Shown here in pieces: positions 39,831 to 47,239 of a DNA stretch of 64,000 bases (its first letter is position 1; each line of letters opens with the position of its first letter). A program made the position numbers and the translations under genes. The notes under the pieces are model-generated. The model was not told the DNA's origin, ran no database searches, and worked only from the letters and a program-made list of their open reading frames with translations. Source of the stretch: Gemmobacter sp. (lineage in GTDB: Bacteria > Pseudomonadota > Alphaproteobacteria > Rhodobacterales > Rhodobacteraceae); assembly GCF_034676705.1 (NCBI RefSeq), contig NZ_JAUCBS010000005.1, positions 62,001 to 126,000 of the forward strand, in the 5' to 3' direction.

Positions 39831-41435
39831 ATGGGCATTCAAGCCGAGCCGGACTGGCAGGCGCAGGGGCTGTGGCAGGCGGGCGACCTGTGGTCGAGCT
39901 TTGTGGCGGCCGCAACCGGACCAGGGCAGGGCGCGACCGTGCAGGACGAGGGGCGCGTGGTCACGCTGCCCGGCCTGCTGGACTGCGCCTTGCGGATCGC
40001 GGGCGGCCTGCGGGCGGCGGGGCTGGTGACGGGCGATACCGTGCTGGTGCAGTCGCGCAATTCGATTGATGCCTATGCCGCGCTGCTGGCGGGGTTTTCG
40101 CAAGGCATCGTCGCGGTGCCGCTGCCGCCGATGTTTTCCGCCGCCCAGCTGATCGCCGTGGCGACCAGCGGCAAGGCCCGCGCGCTGGTGCTGCTGGAAG
40201 ATGGGTCGGCCGCCGTGGCGGCCGAGGTGCTGGCGGCGGTACCCGAGCTTGCGGTGGCCTTTGTGGCCGATCCGGTGCCGACGGGCGCTGACGCCCGGAT
40301 GCGGCCCTGGGCCACCGCGCGCGATGCCGCCCCGGTGCCCCCCACCCCCCCGGGGCCAGACCGCGACGCGCTGGTGCTGTATTCCTCGGGGTCCACCGGG
40401 GCGCCCAAGGGCGTGGTGCATTCGGGCAATTCCATGCGCTTTGCCGCGCAGGCGCTGGCGGCGTTCCACGGCGTGACCCCGGCCGACAAGGTGCTGGTGG
40501 CGCTGGAATTCGGCTTTGTCGGCGGCACGGTGCTGGGGGCGATGGTGGCCTTTCTGACCGGCGCCAGTGCGGTTTTGATGCGCAAATGGGATGCCGGGCG
40601 GTGCCTGGAGATCGTGGCACGCGACCGTTGCACCTATACGCTGCTGATGCCGACCCATGTCTATGACGTGGTGAACCATCCCGCGCTGGACACCACCGAC
40701 TGCCGCAGCATGACGCGCGCCATTCTGGCCGGCGGTACGCCCGATCAGCGCCGCCGGGCGACGGGCACGTTCTGCGGCGTGGCGCTGCCGATGTATGGCA
40801 TGTCGGAATCCATGGCACATTGCACCTGTGCGATGGATGACCCGGCCGAGGCGCGCCTGACCACCGATGGCCGCCCGATTCCCGGCACCCAGATGCGGGT
40901 GATCACCGAAGATGGCCGGCAGGCCCGCCCCGGCGATCAGGGCCGGGTGTTCCTGCGCGGCCCGAACCGCCTGCGCCGCTATCAGGCCCGGCCCGACCTG
41001 AACGCCCAGGTGCTGGATGCCGACGGCTGGTTCGATACCGGCGACAAGGCGCGGCTGTCCGATGGCGGCTACATGACCTTTCAGGGCCGCGCGTCCGAGG
41101 TGATCCGACGCGGCGGCGTGATGATCCAGCCGGCCGAGGTCGAGGCGGCGTTCCGCGGCCTGGCCGGTGTGGCCGAGGTGGCGGTGGTGGGCATTCCCGA
41201 CGACCGCCTGGGCGAACGCGCCTGCGCCTGCATTCTGGCCAAGGGCGCGGCGCCGGATCTCGACGCGATGCGCGCCCATCTGCAAGGCGCGGGCCTGCCG
41301 CGCTATCAGTGGCCGGAACTGCTGCTGGAATTCACCGAATTTCCCCGCACCCCGTCGCTGAAGGTTCGCCGTGCCGATCTGGCCCGGATCGCGCGCGACC
41401 GGCTGGCGGTGGCTGGCACAGGAGCTGCACAATGA
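39831..41435 (+). CDS. Acyl-CoA synthetase (AMP-forming)
   Basis: This 534-residue adenylate-forming ligase makes an acyl-CoA from a free acid, ATP and CoA. It shows the P-loop YSSGSTGAPKGVVHS, the MYGMSES motif, GWFDTGD, the RGGVMIQPAEVE hinge and the catalytic lysine in TPSLKVRRADL. Sequence style is near cyclohexanecarboxylate and medium-chain ligases, so an alicyclic or branched acid is possible. A GGGAGGGG ribosome site stands in front of 39831. The stop overlaps the start of the next gene (ATGA). Confidence 0.92.
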   Translation: MGIQAEPDWQAQGLWQAGDLWSSFVAAATGPGQGATVQDEGRVVTLPGLLDCALRIAGGLRAAGLVTGDTVLVQSRNSIDAYAALLAGFSQGIVAVPLPPMFSAAQLIAVATSGKARALVLLEDGSAAVAAEVLAAVPELAVAFVADPVPTGADARMRPWATARDAAPVPPTPPGPDRDALVLYSSGSTGAPKGVVHSGNSMRFAAQALAAFHGVTPADKVLVALEFGFVGGTVLGAMVAFLTGASAVLMRKWDAGRCLEIVARDRCTYTLLMPTHVYDVVNHPALDTTDCRSMTRAILAGGTPDQRRRATGTFCGVALPMYGMSESMAHCTCAMDDPAEARLTTDGRPIPGTQMRVITEDGRQARPGDQGRVFLRGPNRLRRYQARPDLNAQVLDADGWFDTGDKARLSDGGYMTFQGRASEVIRRGGVMIQPAEVEAAFRGLAGVAEVAVVGIPDDRLGERACACILAKGAAPDLDAMRAHLQGAGLPRYQWPELLLEFTEFPRTPSLKVRRADLARIARDRLAVAGTGAAQ

Positions 41436-42757
41436 GCCGTGACGTGATGGACTGTGACCTGATCGTGGTGGGGGCCGGCATGGCCGGCATGACCGCCGCC
41501 GCCCGCGCGGCCGAGGCGGGGGCGCGGGTCGTGGTGGTGGAAAAGGCGCCGCAGGTCGGCGGATCTGCGGTGCTGTCGGGCGGCTATGTCTGGACGGCGA
41601 CGTCACAGGCGGAAATCGACCGGCACGACGATGGCGACCCCGCCCTGCACCGCGTGGTGATCCAGGAATACCCCCATGTCATGTCCTGGCTGCGCAGCCG
41701 CATGCAGGTGGGGCCGCCGGTCCGTGCGCTGTTCGGCCGCGGGCAACAGGTGGACATGGCGGGCTACATGGCCTTTTGCACCCGCGTGGTCGAAGGGGCC
41801 GGCGGGTTCGTCGTGCCGGGCACCGAGGTGGCGCAGATCCTGATGCAGGATGGTGCCGTGGCCGGCGCCATCACCACCCACCCCGATGGCGAAACCGAAT
41901 TGCGCAGCCCCCGGATCCTGCTGGCGACGGGCGGTTTTCAGGCCGACCCCGACCTGCGGGCGCAGCATATCCACCCGGCGGCGCGCGGCATGCGGCTGCG
42001 GTCGAACCCGCACAGCACGGGTGGCGGGATGCGGTTGGGGCTGGCGGCGGGCGGGGCGGTGGCGGGGCCGAACAGCGGCTATTACGGCCACCTGCTGGCC
42101 CGCAACTGCCCGATGCGCGGCGATTCCGATTTCGTGCGCTATACGCAGTATCACTCGATCCATGCCGTTCTGCTGAACCGGCGGGGCGAACGGTTCTGCG
42201 ACGAAAGTTTCGATGACCACGCCAGTTCGCAATGGACCCTGCGCCAGCCCGGCGCGGTGGCGCTGCTGGTCTGGGATGACCAGGTGCAGCGCGATCATGG
42301 CGTGGTGCCCGTAGTGGCGGGAGCCGAGGCCAGCGACCGGCACCGCGATGCGATGCAGGCCGGCTGCCCCGGCGGGGTGTTCGACAGCCTGGCGGCCGTG
42401 GGCGCCTTTGCCGATACGCTGGGATATGATGGCGCGGCCTGTCTGGCCAGCCTGACCGCCTATAACGACCTGATGCGCAGTGCGCCGGATCAGGCCGTGC
42501 CGGCGCGGGAAACCAACGCCCGCCCGCTGGATCGCGGCCCCTGGTATGTGCTGGAGGTGGACAGCGCCATCACCTTTACCTTCTGCGGCCTGTCGGTCGA
42601 TGATCAGGCCCGCGCGCTGGACCCGTTCGGTGCGCCCATTCCGGGGCTGTTCGTGGCCGGCGCAGATGTGGGCAACGCCTATCGCAAGGGCTATGCCGGC
42701 GGGCTGGCGCTGGCGGCAACCACGGCCTTTCGCGCCATGCGCACGGCGGGGTTCTAG
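41432..42757 (+). CDS. FAD-binding oxidoreductase of the fumarate reductase/3-ketosteroid dehydrogenase family
   Basis: This 441-residue flavoprotein has the dinucleotide motif VVGAGMAGMTAAARAAEAG, EKAPQVGGSA, GGYVWTA, the ATGGFQ strand and a C-terminal FVAGADVGNAYRKGYAGGLAL. The family covers succinate and fumarate flavoproteins, tricarballylate dehydrogenase and delta1-ketosteroid dehydrogenases; all work on C-C single/double bonds next to a carbonyl. The length is short for a ketosteroid dehydrogenase. It is coupled to the CoA ligase by an ATGA overlap and ends just before a bidirectional terminator. Confidence 0.9.
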   Translation: MSRDVMDCDLIVVGAGMAGMTAAARAAEAGARVVVVEKAPQVGGSAVLSGGYVWTATSQAEIDRHDDGDPALHRVVIQEYPHVMSWLRSRMQVGPPVRALFGRGQQVDMAGYMAFCTRVVEGAGGFVVPGTEVAQILMQDGAVAGAITTHPDGETELRSPRILLATGGFQADPDLRAQHIHPAARGMRLRSNPHSTGGGMRLGLAAGGAVAGPNSGYYGHLLARNCPMRGDSDFVRYTQYHSIHAVLLNRRGERFCDESFDDHASSQWTLRQPGAVALLVWDDQVQRDHGVVPVVAGAEASDRHRDAMQAGCPGGVFDSLAAVGAFADTLGYDGAACLASLTAYNDLMRSAPDQAVPARETNARPLDRGPWYVLEVDSAITFTFCGLSVDDQARALDPFGAPIPGLFVAGADVGNAYRKGYAGGLALAATTAFRAMRTAGF

Positions 42758-42762
42758 AAAAG

Positions 42763-42790
42763 CAAAAGCCCCGCGCAAGCGGGGCTTTGT
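42763..42790. terminator. Bidirectional terminator
   Basis: AAAGCCCCGC (42765-42774), loop GCAA, GCGGGGCTTT (42779-42788). It has A/T-rich flanks on both sides and lies between convergent genes ending at 42757 and 42807. Confidence 0.88.
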
Positions 42791-42806
42791 CATTTGGCGG
42801 CCGGGA

Positions 42807-43112
42807 TCACGGCCATTCGGACTGGCGCAGCCGGTTCAGCACCGGGTGCCAGCGGGCGATCTGGATATCGGCATAGACGCCATCCCTGACAAAGGGTTCG
42901 GCATCCAGCCAGGCGCGCACTTCCTCGGCATTGGCGGCGGAAAAGGAATAGACCGATCCGCACTGGTTGCCGTCATCGTCCAGCATCACGCCGGCCAGGG
43001 TGATCCGGCTGTCATTGTCCAGCACATACTGGCGATGCGCCTCGCGCGAGGCATCGCGGAGGGGCATGGAATGCGGCGGGTGGTCGGTGGCGAACACCAT
43101 GAACTGGGGCAT
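42807..43112 (-). CDS. YciI-family small protein
   Basis: This 101-residue protein has the YciI pattern: PQFMVFATDHPP, HRQYVLDNDSRI (conserved His and Asp), LDAEPFVRDGVYADIQIARW. The function is unknown; the family includes isomerases and dehydrochlorinases. It is the last of three minus-strand genes (hydratase, NTF2-like, YciI) with 11 bases to the previous gene. The set YciI plus NTF2-like beside CoA enzymes mirrors the YciI in the IclR operon (5624) and the NTF2-like gene at 24047. Confidence 0.83.
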   Translation of the reverse strand: MPQFMVFATDHPPHSMPLRDASREAHRQYVLDNDSRITLAGVMLDDDGNQCGSVYSFSAANAEEVRAWLDAEPFVRDGVYADIQIARWHPVLNRLRQSEWP

Positions 43113-43123
43113 GGGGGATCCTC

Positions 43124-43597
43124 TCAGGCAGGGGCCGCGCGGGCCATCAGCAGCAGGGCGCGCATCTGGTCGGGGCCGACCAGATCGGCCACCACCTCGC
43201 GCCGGGCAAACAGCCAGCCACGGGTGGGGTGGCGGGTGAAACGGTCGTTGTAATGCACAAGGAAGGTCGGGGGCGTCAACGCGCCGGGCGGGGTATCCAG
43301 CGCCTGGCCGGCACGGAAGGCCAGTGTATAGCAGGTGCCATGGGCGCTGTCGGGGCCATCCAGCCGCACGACAAGGTTCGTCACCAGATGGCGGCAGATC
43401 ATGCCCTGTTCGCGGCCGTCCAGCCAGGCGCGCAGGGCGGCGGGGCCGGTATGGTCGCGCCCCAGCATGGCCAGCACGGCATCCTCGGCGAACAGCGCCA
43501 GGAAACCGTCGTGGTCATAGGCATCCAGCCGGTTGGCATAATCATTCACCAGCCGTTCGCAATCGCGTTCAGCGGCAATGCGGGTCAGCAGGTCCAT
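43124..43597 (-). CDS. NTF2/SnoaL-like protein
   Basis: This 157-residue soluble NTF2-like protein has RDCERLVNDYANRLDAYDHDGF, LFAEDAV, ICRHLVTNLVV and FTRHPTRGWLFARREVV. It is a clear paralogue of 24047, with the same order of motifs and the same FTR-x-P-x-RGWLF-x-RR end. Both carry the TetR element upstream of their unit. A dehydratase or isomerase role on a cyclic or enoyl substrate is possible. The start at 43597 has a GGAGTGAACC stretch in front. Confidence 0.83.
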   Translation of the reverse strand: MDLLTRIAAERDCERLVNDYANRLDAYDHDGFLALFAEDAVLAMLGRDHTGPAALRAWLDGREQGMICRHLVTNLVVRLDGPDSAHGTCYTLAFRAGQALDTPPGALTPPTFLVHYNDRFTRHPTRGWLFARREVVADLVGPDQMRALLLMARAAPA

Positions 43598-43643
43598 GAC
43601 GGTTCACTCCGTTCCGGCAACGGGGCAGGCCCCCCCTCCCCAT

Positions 43644-43666
43644 CCCTCCCCCACCAGGGGGGAGGG
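43644..43666 (-). terminator. G/C-run hairpin between the hydratase and NTF2-like genes
   Basis: CCCTCCCCC (43644-43652) pairs with GGGGGAGGG (43658-43666). The T-tract is poor; it may only partly uncouple the two genes in the 108-base gap. Confidence 0.45.
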
Positions 43667-43705
43667 AGGTGCTGCACCCCGCAGCGGGGCGCAGGGTTGG
43701 TCAGA

Positions 43706-44497
43706 TCAGCGGCCGACCCATTTCGGCTGGCGCTTTTCGAGGAAGGCGCTGACGCCCTCTTTGGCATCGTCCGACTGGTGGACGACGTTGCAGGCCAGGG
43801 TTTCCAGCGTGATCAGGCTGTCGGTGTCGGCATCCATCCCGCGGTTGACGGCCATCTTGGTGATCCACATGCAGAACGGCGACTTGTCGATCAGCGGTTC
43901 GCAGAAATCCGCGATCAGCTGGTCGAAATCTTCGGGCGCGGACACGTCGTTGACCAGGCCCCATTCCTTGCATTCGGTGCCCGACAGCAGCTTGCCGGTC
44001 AGCATCAGTTCCTTGGACCGGCGCATGCCGATATAGCGCGGCAGGCGGTAGATCGGGCCGGCACCGCCGAACAGGGCGCGGCGCATGTGGAAGTCGCCGA
44101 TCTTGGCGGTGGTGGTGGCCAGCGCGAAATCGCAGCTGATCATCAGTTCGAACCCGCCGGCCACGGCATAGCCTTCGACGGCGGCGATGGTCGGCTTCTT
44201 CATGTTGAAGAAGTGGTCATAGGTCTTGGCCGATTTCTGCGCCAGATCCAGCGAGCCGACGGTGGTCTGCAGATGCGGGCCAACCAGCTGGCCCAGGTCG
44301 GCACCGGCGCAGAAGGTGTTGCCGCGGCCGCGGAACACCACGGCGCGCACGGATTCATCCGCCTCGGCCTTGCGGGCGAATTCGCCCAGCAGGTCCAGCA
44401 CGCGCGGGCTGACGCAGTTCTTCACCTCGGGGCGGTTGATCCAGATCGTGGCGATCGGGCCCTTGACTTCGTATTCGACGACATCCCTGTCACTCAT
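43706..44497 (-). CDS. Enoyl-CoA hydratase/isomerase family protein
   Basis: This 263-residue crotonase-fold protein has GNTFCAGADLGQ (oxyanion hole), AVAGGFELMIS (first catalytic Glu) and LFGGAGPIYRLPRYIG. At the second Glu position (usually LPE) it has GDFHMRR, so only one of the two hydratase glutamates is present; isomerase, hydrolase or decarboxylase activity is possible. The start at 44497 has GGAGGAGACTGCC in front. It leads the unit hydratase, NTF2-like, YciI, behind TetR box I. Confidence 0.88.
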   Translation of the reverse strand: MSDRDVVEYEVKGPIATIWINRPEVKNCVSPRVLDLLGEFARKAEADESVRAVVFRGRGNTFCAGADLGQLVGPHLQTTVGSLDLAQKSAKTYDHFFNMKKPTIAAVEGYAVAGGFELMISCDFALATTTAKIGDFHMRRALFGGAGPIYRLPRYIGMRRSKELMLTGKLLSGTECKEWGLVNDVSAPEDFDQLIADFCEPLIDKSPFCMWITKMAVNRGMDADTDSLITLETLACNVVHQSDDAKEGVSAFLEKRQPKWVGR

Positions 44498-44564
44498 GGC
44501 AGTCTCCTCCAATGCAGGGCCGTGTGCCTGCGCAGTGTTCTGGTCGCCGGCCTGTCAGTAATAA

Positions 44565-44580
44565 CCGACTGACCAGTCGG
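44565..44580 (-). promoter_or_regulatory. TetR box I (hydratase side)
   Basis: CCGACTGACCAGTCGG is a perfect inverted repeat CCGAC-N6-GTCGG. It lies 67 bases before the hydratase start. Confidence 0.75.
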
Positions 44581-44642
44581 CTTACAGAAATCAACAAAGC
44601 AGGCCCGGTGTCAAGACGATTCCGAGAGGGTGGCATAAATAA

Positions 44643-44658
44643 ACGACTAACTAGTCGG
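44643..44658 (+). promoter_or_regulatory. TetR box J (in front of the broken phosphotransferase gene)
   Basis: ACGACTAACTAGTCGG fits CGAC-N6-GTCGG and is 18 bases before the ATG at 44677. The dead gene therefore seems to have belonged to the same regulon. Confidence 0.6.
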
Positions 44659-44676
44659 CTTATTATTGATCCAGGG

Positions 44677-45066
44677 ATGTCCAGCCGCCATCCCGGCCCG
44701 GCAAGGAGAGCGGCGGTGGCCTGGAACCCCGGCGAAACCGCCCGTCTGGCCGACGGGATGGCCGCCCATGCGCCCGGCTTTGCCGGCCCGCCGGGTGTGG
44801 TGCCGCGGGCCGGCGGACAGTCGAACCCGACCTTTCGCCATCCCGGCCCGGCAACGACCATGTGCTGCGGCGCAAGCCGCCGGGGCCGATGCTGCCCTCG
44901 GCCCATGCGGTGGACCGCGAGTTCCGGGTGATGGCGGCGCTGCATGGGCTGGATCCAGCCGTGCTGGATGGCACGGCGGCCGGTGCGGGCGCCGTGACCA
45001 TCGGCGCCAGTGCGGCGCCGATGGCAGACTTGGGCTGGCGCATTGCGCAGCCGGGGGGCGTGAACG
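44677..45066 (+). pseudogene. Frameshifted and truncated APH-fold phosphotransferase gene
   Basis: From the ATG at 44677 the frame encodes GGQSNPTF near 44815, matching the nucleotide loop of the intact kinase at 36357. It then shifts at about 44840-44860; in another frame the sequence continues with LRRKPPGPMLPSAHAVDRE, again matching that kinase, and similarity ends near 44945. The catalytic HGD and DWE motifs are absent. A 19-base direct repeat (44686-44704 and 44836-44854) lies at the gene start and exactly at the frameshift. The 3' limit is uncertain, and the tail is opposite the SDR end. Confidence 0.75.
44686..44854. repeat. 19-base direct repeat, 150 bases apart, inside the pseudogene
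   Basis: CGCCATCCCGGCCCGGCAA occurs at 44686-44704 and 44836-44854. The second copy sits at the frameshift, suggesting a slippage or gene-copy event. Confidence 0.85.
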
Positions 45067-45795
45067 TTATTGCGCGGTCGATCCGCCGTCGCTGACCAGC
45101 TCGCTTCCGGTGACAAAGCCCGACATCGACGACAGCAGGTAGACCGCCGCATCCGCCACCTCGGAGGTGCGTGCCAGCCGCCGCATCGGGTTGCGGGCGG
45201 CGACGATGGCCTGAATCCCGGCGCCCGGATCGTCGGGGTTGCCCGACAGCACCCGCGCCATATGCCCGTCCATCAGGCTGGGATGCAACGAATTGCAGCG
45301 GATCGGCGGGTCGAAGGTGGCGCCATGCAGCGCCACCGATTTCGACATCAGCCGCACCGCACCCTTGGAGGCGACATAGGCCACATGATTTGCGCTGCCC
45401 ACCAGACCGCCGGTCGAACTGACATTGACGATGCTGGCGGCATCGGACTTGCGCAGCAGCGGCCAGGCCAGCTTGCAGCCCAGGAACACCCCGTCGACAT
45501 TCACCGCCATCACGCGGCGAAAGTCGTCCAGCCCGGTGTCCTCGACATGGCCGACATGGATGATGCCGGCGTTGTTCACCAGCCCATCCAGCCGGCCATG
45601 GCGGCGGTCGATTTCGGCGCAGACGGCGGCCCAGCTGGATTCGCTGGTGACATCATGGGCCATGTCCACGCCATCGCCTGCCACCAGATCGGTGGCAAAG
45701 GCAATGCCGCCCTGTGCCTGCACTGCGGCGACCAGCGCCTGCCCCAGCGCGCCGCGCGCGCCGGTGATCAGGATGATGCGGTTTTCCAGCAGCAT
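45067..45795 (-). CDS. SDR-family oxidoreductase
   Basis: This 242-residue classical SDR has TGARGALG, NNAG, S in NVSSTGG with YVASK, and SDGGSTAQ at the end. The cofactor strand AFATDLV suggests NAD. Its ATG shares one base with the stop of the oxidoreductase gene at 45795, so translation is coupled. It ends a four-gene minus-strand operon (thiolase-like, DUF35, MDR, SDR) and meets the broken kinase gene at its 3' end. Confidence 0.9.
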   Translation of the reverse strand: MLLENRIILITGARGALGQALVAAVQAQGGIAFATDLVAGDGVDMAHDVTSESSWAAVCAEIDRRHGRLDGLVNNAGIIHVGHVEDTGLDDFRRVMAVNVDGVFLGCKLAWPLLRKSDAASIVNVSSTGGLVGSANHVAYVASKGAVRLMSKSVALHGATFDPPIRCNSLHPSLMDGHMARVLSGNPDDPGAGIQAIVAARNPMRRLARTSEVADAAVYLLSSMSGFVTGSELVSDGGSTAQ

Positions 45796-46814
45796 CAGCT
45801 GCGCACCAGCAGCGCACCGTCGTTGCCGCCGGTGAACAGATCCAGAAAGGCGCCGGGCAGCTTGTCGAACCCGTCGCGCAGATCGGTGCGATAGGTCAGG
45901 CGGCCTTCGTCGCGCCACTGGCGCAGCTGGGCCAGCGCGGCATCGGAATCGTGGGCATAATCGCCCATGACAAACCCCTGGATGCGGACGCGCCAGTAGA
46001 CCAGCTTCATCATGTCGCGCGGGCCGGGCGCGGGCTGGTCGCTGTCATAGGCGGCGACCTGACCGCAGACGGCGATGCGGGCATGGACGGCGACATTTTC
46101 CATCACGGCTTGCAGGATTTCGCCCCCCACGTTGTCATAGAACACGTTCACGCCGTCCGGGCACAGCTCCTTCAGCCGGGCCGACACGTTTTCCGACTTG
46201 TAGTCGATGGCGCCGTCCAGACCCAGTTCCTCCACCAGCCGGGCGCATTTCGCCGCGCCGCCGGCAATGCCGATCACCCGGCAGCCGATGTTGCGTGCCA
46301 CCTGCACCGCGACCGACCCGGTAGACCCGGCTGCGCCCGACACCACCACGGTTTCGCCCGGCTTCGGTTCGCCCACCCGCAGCATGCCGAAATAGGCGGT
46401 CAGCGAGTTCAGCCCGAAGATCCCCAGCGCATCCACCGGAGTCACGCCCTCGGCCACCCGCAGCACGGGGGTGGGAGAGGTATCGGGCGTCAGGACGGTG
46501 TAATCCTCCCACCGCATCACGGCGGAAATGCTGCACCCCACCGGAAAGCGCGGGTGGCGCGAGGCCAGAACCTCGCCCGCCGCGATGCCGATGATCGGGT
46601 CGCCCAAACCAATGCTGGCGCGGTAGCTGCGGCCGGGTTCGTTCATCCAGTTGCGCATGGTGGGCGCGCAGGAAAACACCCGGGTGCGCACCAGCACCTG
46701 GCCATCGGCCAGATCGGGCGGCGTGAAGGGCTGTTCGTCATAGGCGAAATCGTCGACGGTGGCCTTGCCCTGCGGGCGGCGGGCCAGCAGCCAGCGGCGG
46801 TTGATCTGGGTCAT
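45795..46814 (-). CDS. NADP-dependent medium-chain oxidoreductase (zinc-free, PTGR/CurA type)
   Basis: This 339-residue MDR-superfamily enzyme has the leukotriene B4 dehydrogenase/CurA pattern: PTMRNWMNE, GLNSLTAYFGML, the cofactor motif GAAGSTGSVAVQVAR, YDNVGGEILQAV and the VQGF-like RIQGFVMGDY. No zinc-binding cysteines are present. It would reduce the double bond of an enone or enoyl group with NADPH. The start at 46814 follows GGGAGAGGAAC; the longer frame is inside the DUF35 gene. It lies 20 bases after that gene. Confidence 0.9.
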   Translation of the reverse strand: MTQINRRWLLARRPQGKATVDDFAYDEQPFTPPDLADGQVLVRTRVFSCAPTMRNWMNEPGRSYRASIGLGDPIIGIAAGEVLASRHPRFPVGCSISAVMRWEDYTVLTPDTSPTPVLRVAEGVTPVDALGIFGLNSLTAYFGMLRVGEPKPGETVVVSGAAGSTGSVAVQVARNIGCRVIGIAGGAAKCARLVEELGLDGAIDYKSENVSARLKELCPDGVNVFYDNVGGEILQAVMENVAVHARIAVCGQVAAYDSDQPAPGPRDMMKLVYWRVRIQGFVMGDYAHDSDAALAQLRQWRDEGRLTYRTDLRDGFDKLPGAFLDLFTGGNDGALLVRS

Positions 46815-46834
46815 GTTCCTCTCCCTGAATGCTG

Positions 46835-47239
46835 TCAGGCGCCGGCGGGGCGCCAGTTGGGCAGGACGCGGCCCTGCCCGATGTCTTCGAACCACACTTG
46901 CATGGGCTGGCCCATCGTCAGATCCGGCGTGCCGGGGATGCAGCCGGTCAGCCGCACGTCGGGCGCCTCGGTCAGTTCGACGATGACGACGGTATAGGGC
47001 ACCGGCCAGGCGGGATGCGCCTGATGGGTGACCGTCGTCCAGCTGAACAGCCGCCCGGTGCCCTGCGCGTCGCGCCAGCCGGTATCGGTGCTGCCGCAGA
47101 ACCGACAGGAGGGGCCGGGCACATGCAGCCCCCGCCCGCAGGCGTTGCAGGCGCAAAAGGCCAGCCGGTGATCACGCGCGGCGGCAAAGAAGGGGCCGGT
47201 GTCACGATCCCATTCGGCAGGATGCAGGCGGTCGGTCAT
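46835..47239 (-). CDS. OB-fold DUF35 protein with zinc ribbon, partner of thiolase-47236
   Basis: This 134-residue protein has a zinc ribbon (CNACG and CRFCGS, about 31-50) and an OB-fold (GRLFSWTTVTHQAHPA, YTVVIVELTEAPDVRLTG). The start at 47239 overlaps the thiolase-like stop by four bases (ATGA). Such pairing is the signature of the ChsH2/Ltp2-type complexes, in which the DUF35 protein completes the active site or passes on the acyl-CoA. The longer frame to 47890 is a shadow. Confidence 0.88.
   Translation of the reverse strand: MTDRLHPAEWDRDTGPFFAAARDHRLAFCACNACGRGLHVPGPSCRFCGSTDTGWRDAQGTGRLFSWTTVTHQAHPAWPVPYTVVIVELTEAPDVRLTGCIPGTPDLTMGQPMQVWFEDIGQGRVLPNWRPAGA

Noticed and set aside
38577..41606. 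1009-residue minus-strand open frame
   Set aside because: Antisense to the thiolase and CoA ligase genes; low-complexity shadow of high-GC coding DNA.
44663..45152. Minus-strand and alternative plus-strand frames over the broken kinase gene
   Set aside because: Only the two plus-strand frames with GGQSNPTF and LRRKPPGP match a known protein; the others are random openings in GC-rich DNA.
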